Below, in pieces: positions 1 to 7,641 of a stretch of 64,000 nt of DNA; the stretch's first letter is position 1; each line of letters starts with the position of its first letter. The translations under genes and the position numbers were made by a program. The stretch spans positions 1,984,001-2,048,000 of the forward strand of contig NC_013194.1 of the NCBI RefSeq assembly GCF_000024165.1. Direction: 5' to 3'. A model generated the notes under the pieces. The model did not search any database and was not told the origin of the DNA. It saw only the letters and a program-made list of their open reading frames with translations. Source of the DNA: Accumulibacter phosphatis. Its GTDB lineage: Bacteria > Pseudomonadota > Gammaproteobacteria > Burkholderiales > Rhodocyclaceae.

Positions 1-583
1 GGGCGCCCGATTCGCCGTAAGCCATCATGATGCCGGCGACGATGAACGCGAGGACGAACATCAGCAGGCCGCCGCCCAGGCCGGCGACGATGCCAAGTGC
101 CTTGGTCGCAAGCTCGCCGATCTTGGGCTGCATGCTCTTGACCAGGGCCGGCAGATCGTCGTGCGCCTGCGACCAGATGGCATGCACCTTCTTGCCGACG
201 ACCGGCCAGGCAGCGACCTTCTCGGACGGTGCCGGCACCTCGAGCGTGTTGTCGCGGACACCTTTGACCAGTTCATGGACAGAGTCGCCGAACTGGCTGG
301 CGAGCATGATCGTCGGCGTGACGATCACGGCGATGGCGACCAGCACGATCAGCGTCGACGCGAGTCCCTGTTTGCCGCCGATTCGCCCGGCCAGCATCTC
401 GTGCAGCGGATAGATGGTGACTGCCAGGATCAGCGCCCACAGCATCATCGTCAGGAACGGCGAGAAGAAGTGGTAGCACAGCAGCACGAGCGCCAGGACG
501 AGGCCGGTGCGGACGAAGACATCGAGCAGGCGGGCGGCGACTCGCTTTTCCAGTTCGCGATCGGTCTCGTGTGGTGCATCCAT
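1..583 (-). CDS. AI-2E family transporter, N-terminal part (continues past the window edge)
   Basis: Read on the minus strand from ATG at 583, the frame stays open to base 1 (about 194 codons). The N-terminus is short and charged. A hydrophobic helix pair follows (LVLALVLLCY... and MMLWALILAVTIYPLHEML), then another helix and, near the window edge, a glycine-rich helix ending in MMAYGESGA. This layout, with a WALILA-VTIYPL motif after the first helices, is that of the AI-2E/PerM (YdiK-like) membrane proteins, usually about 350 residues with 7-8 helices; the substrate is not known for most members. A purine-rich AAAGGA stretch sits 9 bases before the start. Only the first half is visible, so the family call rests on this part. 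Confidence 0.75.
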   Translation of the reverse strand, partial: MDAPHETDRELEKRVAARLLDVFVRTGLVLALVLLCYHFFSPFLTMMLWALILAVTIYPLHEMLAGRIGGKQGLASTLIVLVAIAVIVTPTIMLASQFGDSVHELVKGVRDNTLEVPAPSEKVAAWPVVGKKVHAIWSQAHDDLPALVKSMQPKIGELATKALGIVAGLGGGLLMFVLAFIVAGIMMAYGESGA

Positions 584-780
584 GGGAGGAGTCCTTTCCG
601 GCGAAGGAGGGCATCGGCAGGCACAGGATGCGCCTTTCAATAAAAGGCCGAAGTGCTGCACGTCTGGCGATTCAAACGCATCAATCTAGCATGAATTCGT
701 CAACCGGCGGGCGATTCGCCCGAGTCCGGCCATGACGAGCATCGGCAAGCGGCGTGCATATCCGCCGTTGGCGCCGGTTC

Positions 781-1135
781 GCGAGTTCCAGCGCACCCTC
801 GCTGTCGCGCACGGCGCAACTCCACTCGATTCGGTCGCCGACAACAGGTCCGCACCATCGGGCAGGGGCGGCGAGATACGGCCTTGTTTCTTTCGCCCGA
901 ACGGGAGCCAAAACACCGAGGAGCGAAGCGCAGGTGGGTCCACCGGGTCGATGCGCCAATGCTCCAAACCGTGCCGGCGCCGGGGCTGATGCCGGGGCTG
1001 ATGCCGTGCGGCGAGGTGCAGTCGATCCGGTGCACTCGGTCCTTGCCGTGGTGCGATTCCTGAAGGGGCTCGCGGTGCGCGCAATGTGGTGCGAGATGCG
1101 CCTGCCCGACCACATCTGGTGTCCGACGAACGAGT
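781..1135 (+). pseudogene. Relic of an IS4-type transposase
   Basis: The plus strand matches, with many substitutions and small indels, the middle of the IS4-type transposase read on the minus strand at 17.1-18.0 kb. Two blocks are clear. Bases 840-945 correspond to the region encoding QQVRIIGQVRRDTALFLPP, and bases 1010-1130 correspond to VARFLKGVPVRAVWCEM, here read as VVRFLKGLAVRAMWCEM. No intact frame spans it and neither end was found. It is an old, decayed insertion that probably removed the 3' end of the transporter gene on the other strand. Confidence 0.7.
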
Positions 1136-1178
1136 TTGCCCTGGAGCTTCGCCCCCCTTGGTCGGACGAGGCAGGCTC

Positions 1179-1680
1179 AGTCCCGGCGCTGAGAACGATC
1201 TTCTCCTCGTGCGGCAAGCCAAACCCGAACCAGTAGGGTAGGGTGGTGACGATCTGGAAGGAAACTAGCTGCGCGGCGACGGCGAGATGTCCCTTGGCCC
1301 CGCTCAAGTCGTCACCGGGCACGAGGACACTCAAGACCGCTAGGAGTAGCGTGGCCACGCCCGTCGTCCTGCCGATGAAAGGCTGAAGTCGGATGGCCAG
1401 CGTTTGCAATGCCCGCAGGATCGCCATCCCGGGCAGCAGCGGCAGCAGGATGACCATCAGCATGGATTTGGCGATGGTCCAGGGCCGGTCAGCCCCTTGA
1501 CGATCGCCGGTACGGCGGAAGGCATGAAGATTAGCATCGCGGCCGACGACACCAGCATCCATGCCGCGGTGAAGCCGAGGGGTCCTCCGGCCCCGCTGAC
1601 GATCACCGGGAGATCCGGTGCGCAGGGGGTCATCCGGATCAAGGAGGCCCGCCGCCTAAGGGCTGTCGAGCGGGATTGCC
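1179..1680 (-). pseudogene. Decayed bile acid:sodium symporter-family gene
   Basis: Two minus-strand frames together read like a BASS-family transporter. The upstream frame (about 1680-1490) gives RMTPCAPDLPVIVSGAGG and a hydrophobic helix. The second frame (about 1481-1179) gives helices LMVILLPLLPGMAI and GVATLLLAVLSVLV, then the family-like stretch FGFGLPHEEKIVLSAGT. A frameshift near 1485 separates the two, the first helices are missing, and after 1179 the frame runs into the IS4-type relic. The family resemblance is moderate; the state of decay is clear. Confidence 0.5.
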
Positions 1681-1827
1681 AGCGTGATGGCTTGGACTAC
1701 AACGCCAGCCCCACGACGAAGCCGAAACAAGGCTATCGGTGCTGCCCCGTCGTGGGACGACCACACGGCCTGAGCGGCGCGATTCGCTTCCGGTGATTCA
1801 TCAGGGGCTCTTGGGAACTATTTGACA

Positions 1828-1856
1828 TTGACACCGCTTGATGGGGTTTCTATAGT
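1828..1856 (+). promoter_or_regulatory. Sigma-70-type promoter for the PEP-CTERM gene
   Basis: TTGACA (1828-1833) and TATAGT (1851-1856) are separated by 17 bases, close to the ideal housekeeping promoter. It points at the PEP-CTERM gene starting at 2075 and implies a leader of about 210 bases. The leader ends in a GC-rich hairpin (about 2022-2046) just before the ribosome binding site. No known riboswitch was recognised in it. Confidence 0.6.
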
Positions 1857-2074
1857 GTAGTTGGCGTCATGGGCTTTCTGCTCTCGGCGGTTCAAGCACG
1901 CGAAGCTGTTGGCGCCTCCCTGAACTTGGGAAAGGAGGGTGTTCGGGCAACAGTCCGTAGTCCGGGCGAGGCATCGAGATAGTGAAGGTGCCAAGATCGA
2001 CCCGTAGTCCCTCCCAGTGAGGACGCGCTGTAGCGCGCGTTCTCGTTTCAACCAAAGTGAAGAGAGGAAGCACC

Positions 2075-2821
2075 ATGAAACGATTCGTTCGAGATGTTGC
2101 TGCAGCGATGCTGCTGTTTGGCGCCATGGGATTTGCGCAGGCCTTCGTGGTCGTCGCACCGGACCAGCCCGTTGCGGAGAAAAGTCAACTGGAGCTGTCG
2201 CAGGAGTGGTGGCGGTGGGCGCTGGGGGCTCCGAACTCGGGTAACCCCCTGCTGGACGAGGACGGCGTGTTCGCTCAGGTGGGGAACAACGGTCCGGTCT
2301 TCTTCGTGGCGGGTAGCATCTTCGGAGAGCCTACCGTGCGGACGTTCGCCGTGCCGGCGGGCCGGCCAATCTTTTTCCCAGTCATCAACAATCTCTTTAT
2401 CGAGACTCCGCCTCCCGAGTGTGCTGGTTCCGTCGCATGCGCGCTGGCGCGGGTAAGCCCATTCATCGACGACGCGACCGCTCTCACGGCAACCCTGGAC
2501 GGCCTGAACCTGCTTGCCGCAGGAGCATCCGGGTTTCGGCAGACCAGCAGTGCGTTCTTTTCGGTCGCCCTGCCCGACGACAACCTCTTCGGTGCGCCCA
2601 AGGGCAGTTATGACGCCGTCTCGGACGGTTACTGGGTCGCCGTGGAAGGCTTGTCAGCCGGTCCGCACACGCTGATCTTTGGCGCCACCTCGGGAGGTTT
2701 CTTGGTGGACGTCACCGCCAATCTGAGAGTTCCGGAGCCCGGCACGTTGGGGTTGGTGCTGCTGGGCGCTCTTGCCGCAACGGGCCGTCGCTTGCGGTTC
2801 GGGATTGGGGCGACTGCTTGA
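2075..2821 (+). CDS. PEP-CTERM sorting domain protein
   Basis: The 248-residue product has an N-terminal signal peptide (MKRFVRDVAAAMLLFGAMGFAQA) and a C-terminal sorting signal: VPEPGTLGL, a hydrophobic helix, then the basic tail GRRLR. Exported PEP-CTERM proteins are cut and anchored or released by an exosortase, which is not in this window. The middle part (EWWRWALGAPNSGNP, two cysteines in PPECAGSVACA) matches no family I can name. The start is ATG 2075, preceded by GAGAGGAAG; an upstream GTG at 2057 in the same frame would break the signal peptide pattern. The sigma-70 promoter at 1828-1856 drives it. Confidence 0.85.
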   Translation: MKRFVRDVAAAMLLFGAMGFAQAFVVVAPDQPVAEKSQLELSQEWWRWALGAPNSGNPLLDEDGVFAQVGNNGPVFFVAGSIFGEPTVRTFAVPAGRPIFFPVINNLFIETPPPECAGSVACALARVSPFIDDATALTATLDGLNLLAAGASGFRQTSSAFFSVALPDDNLFGAPKGSYDAVSDGYWVAVEGLSAGPHTLIFGATSGGFLVDVTANLRVPEPGTLGLVLLGALAATGRRLRFGIGATA

Positions 2822-2935
2822 CAGCCGGCATGTGCGCGAGCCGACTCCCTCGCCGCCTTGAGGGATGGCACGCGGCGGTCCTGCGCCGAGGCGACCGGAC
2901 GGGCAGGAGGCGACGCCTGCCTTTCGGTTAGGTTT

Positions 2936-3040
2936 CTTGCCGACGGTGGTTGCCACGAACTGGTTGAAGCTCGTGCCATCGGGTGTGGCGCAGCGCGCAA
3001 GCTCGGCGTTGATCACACTGGACAGACGCAGCGGATAGGT
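2936..3040 (-). pseudogene. Relic of a ribbon-helix-helix (HicB-type) antitoxin
   Basis: A minus-strand stretch reads TYPLRLSSVINAELARCATP followed by DGTSFNQFVATTVGKK. This resembles the short RHH antitoxin-like proteins with the pattern YPLRLP-x-LK-x-EAE and DGTSLNQFVATAVAEK. There is no start codon close upstream and the frame downstream loses all resemblance, so it is a fragment. The rest of 2822-3266 shows no gene I can support. Confidence 0.4.
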
Positions 3041-3266
3041 GCCCTGTGACTTTATCGCCTGCCGATCCTCCGCAAGCCCGTGAGGGGCGCGAAGGCGTCG
3101 ATACCAAATTGCCGGGCACCGGGCCGACGTCGCGTCGACTGAACGTGTCACATGACCGATGGCAGAGCCGGCATGAAGAAGAATCGCTGACCGGTTCATC
3201 GGTTCTTCGCTTCGTTCGAGGACGCGAACTGGGGGTATGGCCCCCGCCACGCGCCTTGCCGACCGC

Positions 3267-3941
3267 TCAGTAGGCGACCCCCTGCGCCTCGCAGAGGAAC
3301 GCCATCAGCGGCGCGGCGGCGGCAAAGCGTTGCGCGGCAAGCCTGGTCAGATCCACGTCCGTGGCTTCGGCGAACGACAGCGGGGCCAGCGCGATGAAGT
3401 CCTTGCGCTTGATGTCGTCGATCGCCGGGTGGTCGACGGCATAGCCGCGCGGCGGGCGCCTCAGGCTCTCGCCGGCCAGCGTCCAGTGCGCGGCGAACTG
3501 CTCGTCGTCGCGTACGGCAAACCAGCGCTCCGGATGATCCGTGATGCGCGCGCGGATGACTGCGAGGATCGCCGACTCCGGATGCCAGCAACCGGCGCCG
3601 AAAAAGCATCCGTCGGTCGCGATGTGCAGGTAGAAGCCCGGCGCATGAACATCCTTGCCGGCTTCATGGCGGAACTGGATGCCGATGTTGGTCTTGTAGG
3701 GACGCTTGTCGCGGGCAAAGCGCGTGTCGCGGTGCACGCGCATCAGCGAGCCGCCCGTCCTGCGCGGCTCGGCGCGGAACTGCGGAGCGAACTTTTCCAG
3801 CTCGGGCGCCATCGCTGCGATGAAGGTCAGCGCCGGTTCGCGAACCAGCGCTTCGTAGCGCGTCTGGTTGGCTTCAAACCAGGCGCGCGCGTTGTTCGCC
3901 GCAAGTTCGTCGAGGAAGTTGAAGGTGGCCTGGCTGAACAT
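3267..3941 (-). CDS. DUF2461 family protein
   Basis: The 224-residue soluble protein has the DUF2461 (TIGR02453) layout: FLDELAANNARAWFEANQTRYE near the N-terminus, then RVHRDTRFARDKRPYKTNIG, then PGFYLHIATDGCFFGAGCWHPE and, in the last third, YAVDHPAIDDIKRKDFI. The biochemical role of the family is not known. The start is ATG 3941 with AAGGAG seven bases upstream; the long upstream extension of the frame has no such site. It lies 186 bases downstream of rtcR on the same strand but is probably its own unit. Confidence 0.85.
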   Translation of the reverse strand: MFSQATFNFLDELAANNARAWFEANQTRYEALVREPALTFIAAMAPELEKFAPQFRAEPRRTGGSLMRVHRDTRFARDKRPYKTNIGIQFRHEAGKDVHAPGFYLHIATDGCFFGAGCWHPESAILAVIRARITDHPERWFAVRDDEQFAAHWTLAGESLRRPPRGYAVDHPAIDDIKRKDFIALAPLSFAEATDVDLTRLAAQRFAAAAPLMAFLCEAQGVAY

Positions 3942-4126
3942 GAACAGGGCTCCTTGACGGTAGTCTGCCTGGGAGGCGGGCGCCTCTTGCACGGATTGTT
4001 GCTCGCGGCGTTCGTCCTGTAAAGGCGATGTCCGCGACGGATGTGGGCAGGCGCGCAGGGAGCAGGGCGCGCGCGACGAGTGTGCTGGTGGCGCGTTGCT
4101 TGGCTCCAGCATCGCCAGCGACGCTC

Positions 4127-5737
4127 TCACGAGGATGTGCGAGCGGCCGAAGTCGAGGAGGCTCCGTTCCAGTCGAGGCCGAATCGGGTCAGGTACTTGC
4201 GCAGTCGATCGGCGTCATTGGCCTGGCTTTTCTGCAGGCGTGAAACGGCGAACAGCTGGCGACCCGCTTCCGAGAGACTGCCGGAGCGGCGGCAGACGTC
4301 GATCACCAGGTTGAGTTGGCCTCGGTCGAACAGGTCGAGCGCCTCGGCGCCGTCGCCGAGGAGTTGGCGGGCGGCGTCATCGCCGCCGGCGTCGGACCAG
4401 GCGCGGCGCAGGCAGGCGATCTCTTCGCCGACATCGACTTCGTTGATTCGTCCGCCTTCGGCGAGCGTCGCCATGCGCGTCACCGATGCCGACAGCTCGC
4501 GGAAGTTGCCGCGCCAGAGCGCTTGCGGCGAGCACGCGAAAGCCAGGAAGAGCCGTCGCGCTTCGGCATTGAAGCGGACCTGCTGCGCCTGCTCGCGCGC
4601 ATGACGCCCGAGTTCGAAGTCCAGGTTCGGTTCGATGTCTTCGACGCGCGCCGCAAGGCCGGGCAGCTCGAATGTCCACAGGTTGATGCGCGCCAGAAGG
4701 TCTTCGCGAAAACGACCGTCGGCGACGCAGCGGCGCAGATCGCGGTTGGTGCCGGCGATGAGCTGAAAATCGCTGCCCGACTCACGGTCGCTGCCGAGCG
4801 GGAAAAAGCGCTTTTCCTCGACCGCCTTGAGCAGCATAGCCTGCTCGTCGAGACCGAGTTCGGCGATCTCGTCGAGGAACAGCAGGCCGCCATCGGCCGC
4901 GCGCAACAAGCCCGGGCGTTCGCTCTGGGCGCCGGTGAAGGCGCCGCGCACATGCCCGAAAAGGGTGGACATCGCCGCGTCGCCGCGCAAGGTCGCGCAG
5001 TTGACCTCGACAAACCGGCCGCCGAGCCGTTGCCGTTGTCGTTTCAGTTCATAGACCCGGCGAGCGAGAAAGGACTTGCCGGCGCCGGTCGGGCCGACCA
5101 GCAGCAGCGGTGCCCGCGACCGTCCTGCGACGCGTTCGAGGCGCTCGATCATCGCGTTGAAAGCGGCGCTGCGCGTCGCGATGCCGGATTTCAGGAAGGC
5201 CAGCGTGTCCGCCTGTTCGTGGCGAAACCGCTGCGCGATCTTGTCGTAGCGCGACAGGTCGAGGTCGATGATCGCGTAGGTCCCGGCACCACCGGCCACC
5301 TCCTTCTTGCGCGGCGGCGACATCTGCAGGAGGCGCGCCGGCAGAAAGCGCGCTTCGGCGAGCAGGAACCAGCAGATCTGCGCGACGTGCGTGCCGGTCG
5401 TGATATGGATCAGATAGTCTTCCTGCTCGGTATCGAAGGGATAGGCGCGGGCGAAATCGTGCAGGGTGGTGTACACCTCTTCGAAGTCCCACGGATCGTG
5501 CAAACCGATTTCGACCCGGCAGACCTCCGTTTCCGGCGATACGGCGGCGATGTCCAGAGCGACCCTCTCGGCCAGACCACGACTGCGATCGTCGTGCAGG
5601 AGGTGGAGACGGTGCACCAGCAAGTCCTCCTGTTGGCAAGCCGCCACCGTCGGGCGCCACTTCGCCCAGCGCTCAGCTCCCCGTCCACCGTAGTCGAGTT
5701 GCGTGCCGAGGAAGCCGATGACCACTGTCTTCTTCAC
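4127..5737 (-). CDS. rtcR: RtcR, sigma-54-dependent activator of the RNA repair operon
   Basis: The 536-residue protein has three parts. Residues 1-180 form the CARF-type sensor domain specific to RtcR (VVIGFLGTQLDYGG, DYLIHITTGTHVAQICWFLL). Residues 190-430 form an AAA+ domain with Walker A GPTGAGKS (215-222), the sigma-54 contact loop GAFTGA (265-270) and Walker B LLFLDE (285-290). The C-terminus carries a Fis-like helix-turn-helix (LSEAGRQLFAVS). Known RtcR proteins bind RNA damage products through the CARF domain and activate rtcBA from a -24/-12 promoter; that promoter is present at 5875. Translation starts at GTG 5737 after GGAGAG. It is divergent from the operon it should control. Confidence 0.95.
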   Translation of the reverse strand: MKKTVVIGFLGTQLDYGGRGAERWAKWRPTVAACQQEDLLVHRLHLLHDDRSRGLAERVALDIAAVSPETEVCRVEIGLHDPWDFEEVYTTLHDFARAYPFDTEQEDYLIHITTGTHVAQICWFLLAEARFLPARLLQMSPPRKKEVAGGAGTYAIIDLDLSRYDKIAQRFRHEQADTLAFLKSGIATRSAAFNAMIERLERVAGRSRAPLLLVGPTGAGKSFLARRVYELKRQRQRLGGRFVEVNCATLRGDAAMSTLFGHVRGAFTGAQSERPGLLRAADGGLLFLDEIAELGLDEQAMLLKAVEEKRFFPLGSDRESGSDFQLIAGTNRDLRRCVADGRFREDLLARINLWTFELPGLAARVEDIEPNLDFELGRHAREQAQQVRFNAEARRLFLAFACSPQALWRGNFRELSASVTRMATLAEGGRINEVDVGEEIACLRRAWSDAGGDDAARQLLGDGAEALDLFDRGQLNLVIDVCRRSGSLSEAGRQLFAVSRLQKSQANDADRLRKYLTRFGLDWNGASSTSAARTSS

Positions 5738-5874
5738 AGCCTTATCTCTCCAGCTAAACCATTAGCGTAGATTCTATTGATACAGGCTGGCGGCGACAAG
5801 ACGGCTGCCGGTCGGCGAGAGGTTTGTCGTTTTCCCACAGGGACTTGCACGATCTCGCAGAGGCCGCTCACGCC

Positions 5875-5889
5875 TGGCATGGCATTCGC
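5875..5889 (+). promoter_or_regulatory. Sigma-54 (-24/-12) promoter of the rtc operon
   Basis: TGGCATG-GCAT-TCGC fits the consensus TGGCACG-N4-TTGC with the exact spacing between the GG and GC elements. It lies 138 bases from the start of rtcR and points toward slipin-rtcB-rtcA. Transcription would start near 5901. The 5738-5874 interval upstream is where RtcR should bind; I could not define its sites. Confidence 0.75.
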
Positions 5890-5900
5890 TAAGCAATAGC

Positions 5901-6014
5901 CGAGCGCGCAGGCGCCGCAATGGCCCACGGGTCGGGGCTGCAGACCCCGCCGGTGCACGGCAACCGGGTTTCGATCTGTCGTTGGCGTGCATGCCGCCGT
6001 GGCGCACACGCTCG
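5901..6014 (+). ncRNA. Structured 5' leader with closing stem and tRNA-anticodon-like arm
   Basis: The predicted transcript begins with CGAGCG (5901-5906), which pairs perfectly with CGCTCG at 6009-6014. Inside this closing stem lies a 5-bp stem with a 7-base loop (5933-5949, loop CTGCAGA, i.e. GCA in the anticodon position). Next to it is a CCGGT/ACCGG hairpin (5950-5967) and a free GGTTTCGATC that resembles a T-loop. I could not close a full tRNA cloverleaf. The closed-stem layout recalls the YrlA/Y RNAs of some rtc operons, but I see none of their conserved sequence and no Ro60 (rsr) gene in the window. Confidence 0.45.
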
Positions 6015-6016
6015 AG

Positions 6017-6066
6017 TGGCGGGCTCTGGTGAGTCCCGCCGGGTTCGATTCCCGGCCCGCCAGCCA
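6017..6066 (+). ncRNA. tRNA minihelix-like element with encoded CCA
   Basis: TGGCGGG (6017-6023) pairs over 7 bp with CCCGCCA (6056-6062). Between them is a perfect T-arm: CCGGG, loop TTCGATT, CCCGG (6039-6055). The 3' strand is followed by a discriminator G and an encoded CCA (6064-6066). Only 15 bases (6024-6038) stand where the D and anticodon arms would be, and they can form just a 3-bp hairpin. So the acceptor and T halves of a tRNA are kept while the decoding half is gone. It lies in the leader of the sigma-54 transcript, directly before the second tRNA-like fold. Confidence 0.75.
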
Positions 6067-6133
6067 CTGGATAGCTCAATGGGTAGAGCAACCGTTTCGG
6101 CGGTGTGTCGCGGGTTCGACTCCCGCTCCAAAA
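6065..6133 (+). ncRNA. tRNA-like element with shortened anticodon arm
   Basis: The D-arm is canonical: GCTC (6074-6077), loop AATGGGTA, GAGC (6086-6089), with TA in positions 8-9. The T-arm is perfect: GCGGG, loop TTCGACT, CCCGC (6110-6126). The anticodon arm is short: ACCG/CGGT closing a 6-base loop (6091-6104), 14 bases instead of 17. Only the four inner acceptor pairs form (TGGA 6068-6071 with TCCA 6127-6130). It shares its first bases with the CCA end of the minihelix. It cannot be a normal decoding tRNA. A short hairpin (CTGTC/GACAG, about 6134-6147) follows; the remaining leader up to 6392 has no gene. Confidence 0.7.
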
Positions 6134-6392
6134 CCTGTCGTCTGACAGTGCAATTGCAAGACCCGCCGGTCGCGGTGTGCGCAAGCACCCGTCACCGGGT
6201 TGCTTCGGCACCTGCCCCGGATTGCCGGCAGGGCGCCGGTGGCGCAGGCGGTCGGCAAGGTCGCGAGCGTGCGCTGCACGCCGGCGGCGAGCCCGCCGCA
6301 ACGCCCCGCGTGCTCCCCCGCCAGTCCCGGAAGGGTGGCCCCGGCAACTCGGTGCGCACCGGCAAATCGATGACAAGAAGAAAGGACAAGTC

Positions 6393-7532
6393 ATGTTGCG
6401 ACGTTTTGTGGTGAAGAAGAACGAATGCGGCGTCTTGCTGCGCGACGGCGACTTCGATCGCCTGCTCACGGCCGGACGCCATTACTTCGTCGATCCGCTG
6501 CGCCGTCTGGCGCTGCAGGTGTGGAAACTCGACGCGGCGATGAGCGACCTCAATCTCGTCGACTACCTGCAGCGGCAGCAACCGCAAACCGTCGCCGAGC
6601 ACTTCGAGTACATGGTTCTCGGCGAGGATCAGGCCGGTCTGCGCTACGAGAACGAGGTTCTGGTGGAGATCCTGCCGCCCGGCGTGCGCGCCTGCTTCTG
6701 GAAGGGACTGGTGGCGCATCGCCTGGAGTGTATCGACCTGGCCGGGGAAACGGCGCTGGCCCCGGCGCTTGCCGCACGGCTGACGCAGCCGAACCTGCGC
6801 GCCCGGCCGGTAGGCGGACTCGCTGGGGTGCTCCTGCTGCCGGTACCGGCTTACCACCTGGGCGTGCTCAAGGTCGATGGCCAGGTGGCGCGCTTGCTGC
6901 AGCCCGGTCTGGCGGCCTTCTGGCGGTTCAATCGCGACGTGCAGGTCGAACTGGTCGATACCCGCCTGCAGACCATGGAAGTCGGCGGCCAGGAAATCCT
7001 CTCGCGCGACAAGGTGGGCCTGCGCCTGAATCTGGCGGCGACCTGGCGTTACACCGACGTGCTGCGTGCTTTTGCGAGCCTCAACAAGCCGGTCGAGCAT
7101 CTGTATCGCGAACTGCAGTTTGGCTTGCGCGCCGCTGTCGGAACGCGTTCGGTGGACGAGCTGCTGGACAACAAGCAGATCATCGACGAGGTGGTGAGCG
7201 CGCATGTCGCGCGCAAACTCGACGGCTTCGGCATCGAGGTCGGCGCGGTCGGCGTCAAGGACATCGTCCTGCCGGGCGAGATGAAGACCATCCTGGCGCA
7301 GGTCGTCGAGGCGCAGAAGTCGGCCGAGGCGAACGTCATCCGCCGGCGCGAGGAAACGGCGGCGACGCGCTCCTTGTTGAACACCGCCAAGGTCATGGAA
7401 GACAACCCGACCGCACTGCGCCTGAAGGAGCTGGAAACGCTGGAGCGGGTCGCCGAGCGGATCGACCGGATCTCGGTGTTCGGTGGGCTCGACGAGGTGC
7501 TGAACGGTCTGGTGAAGATCGGCCGCAAGTAG
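6393..7532 (+). CDS. Slipin / SPFH-band 7 protein of the rtc operon
   Basis: The 379-residue protein has an N-terminal part without a clear membrane helix (MLRRFVVKKNECGVLLRDGD) and an SPFH/band-7 core from about residue 190 to 330: FWRFNRDVQVELVDTRLQTMEV, GLRLNLAATWRYTD, DGFGIEVGAVGVKDIVLPGEM. A charged helical segment (EAQKSAEANVIRRREETAATRS) follows, typical for oligomerising slipins. Slipins of this two-part type are known neighbours of rtcB; their role there is not established. The start is ATG 6393 with AAAGGA upstream; the frame is open much further upstream only because it crosses the tRNA-like leader. It is the first gene of the sigma-54 operon. Confidence 0.85.
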   Translation: MLRRFVVKKNECGVLLRDGDFDRLLTAGRHYFVDPLRRLALQVWKLDAAMSDLNLVDYLQRQQPQTVAEHFEYMVLGEDQAGLRYENEVLVEILPPGVRACFWKGLVAHRLECIDLAGETALAPALAARLTQPNLRARPVGGLAGVLLLPVPAYHLGVLKVDGQVARLLQPGLAAFWRFNRDVQVELVDTRLQTMEVGGQEILSRDKVGLRLNLAATWRYTDVLRAFASLNKPVEHLYRELQFGLRAAVGTRSVDELLDNKQIIDEVVSAHVARKLDGFGIEVGAVGVKDIVLPGEMKTILAQVVEAQKSAEANVIRRREETAATRSLLNTAKVMEDNPTALRLKELETLERVAERIDRISVFGGLDEVLNGLVKIGRK

Positions 7533-7641
7533 CGCGCCGGGACGAGCCAGCATGGACTGCAGGCAAGGTGTCGGCCGCCAGGGCCGACTACGGCGTTTGC
7601 CGTAACATCGCGGTGTGCGCCGCAAGAGAAAGGAGCAAACC

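Noticed and set aside
1861..2050. Cyclic-di-GMP or other riboswitch in the PEP-CTERM leader
   Set aside because: Some stems can be drawn but the conserved motifs of known classes are missing.
2654..3250. 198-residue minus-strand frame as a real gene
   Set aside because: Only 35 residues resemble an antitoxin; the rest is without resemblance and overlaps the 3' end of the PEP-CTERM gene.
4316..5770. 484-residue frame antisense to rtcR
   Set aside because: RtcR is certain from its AAA+ motifs; the antisense frame has no family resemblance.
5901..6014. Functional tRNA-Cys (GCA loop)
   Set aside because: Acceptor and T stems do not form, so no cloverleaf can be closed.
6065..6133. Ordinary tRNA gene
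   Set aside because: The anticodon arm has 14 instead of 17 bases and the outer acceptor pairs are missing.
6105..6392. N-terminal extension of the slipin frame by 96 codons
   Set aside because: It would translate through the tRNA-like fold and lacks a ribosome site; ATG 6393 with AAAGGA is better.
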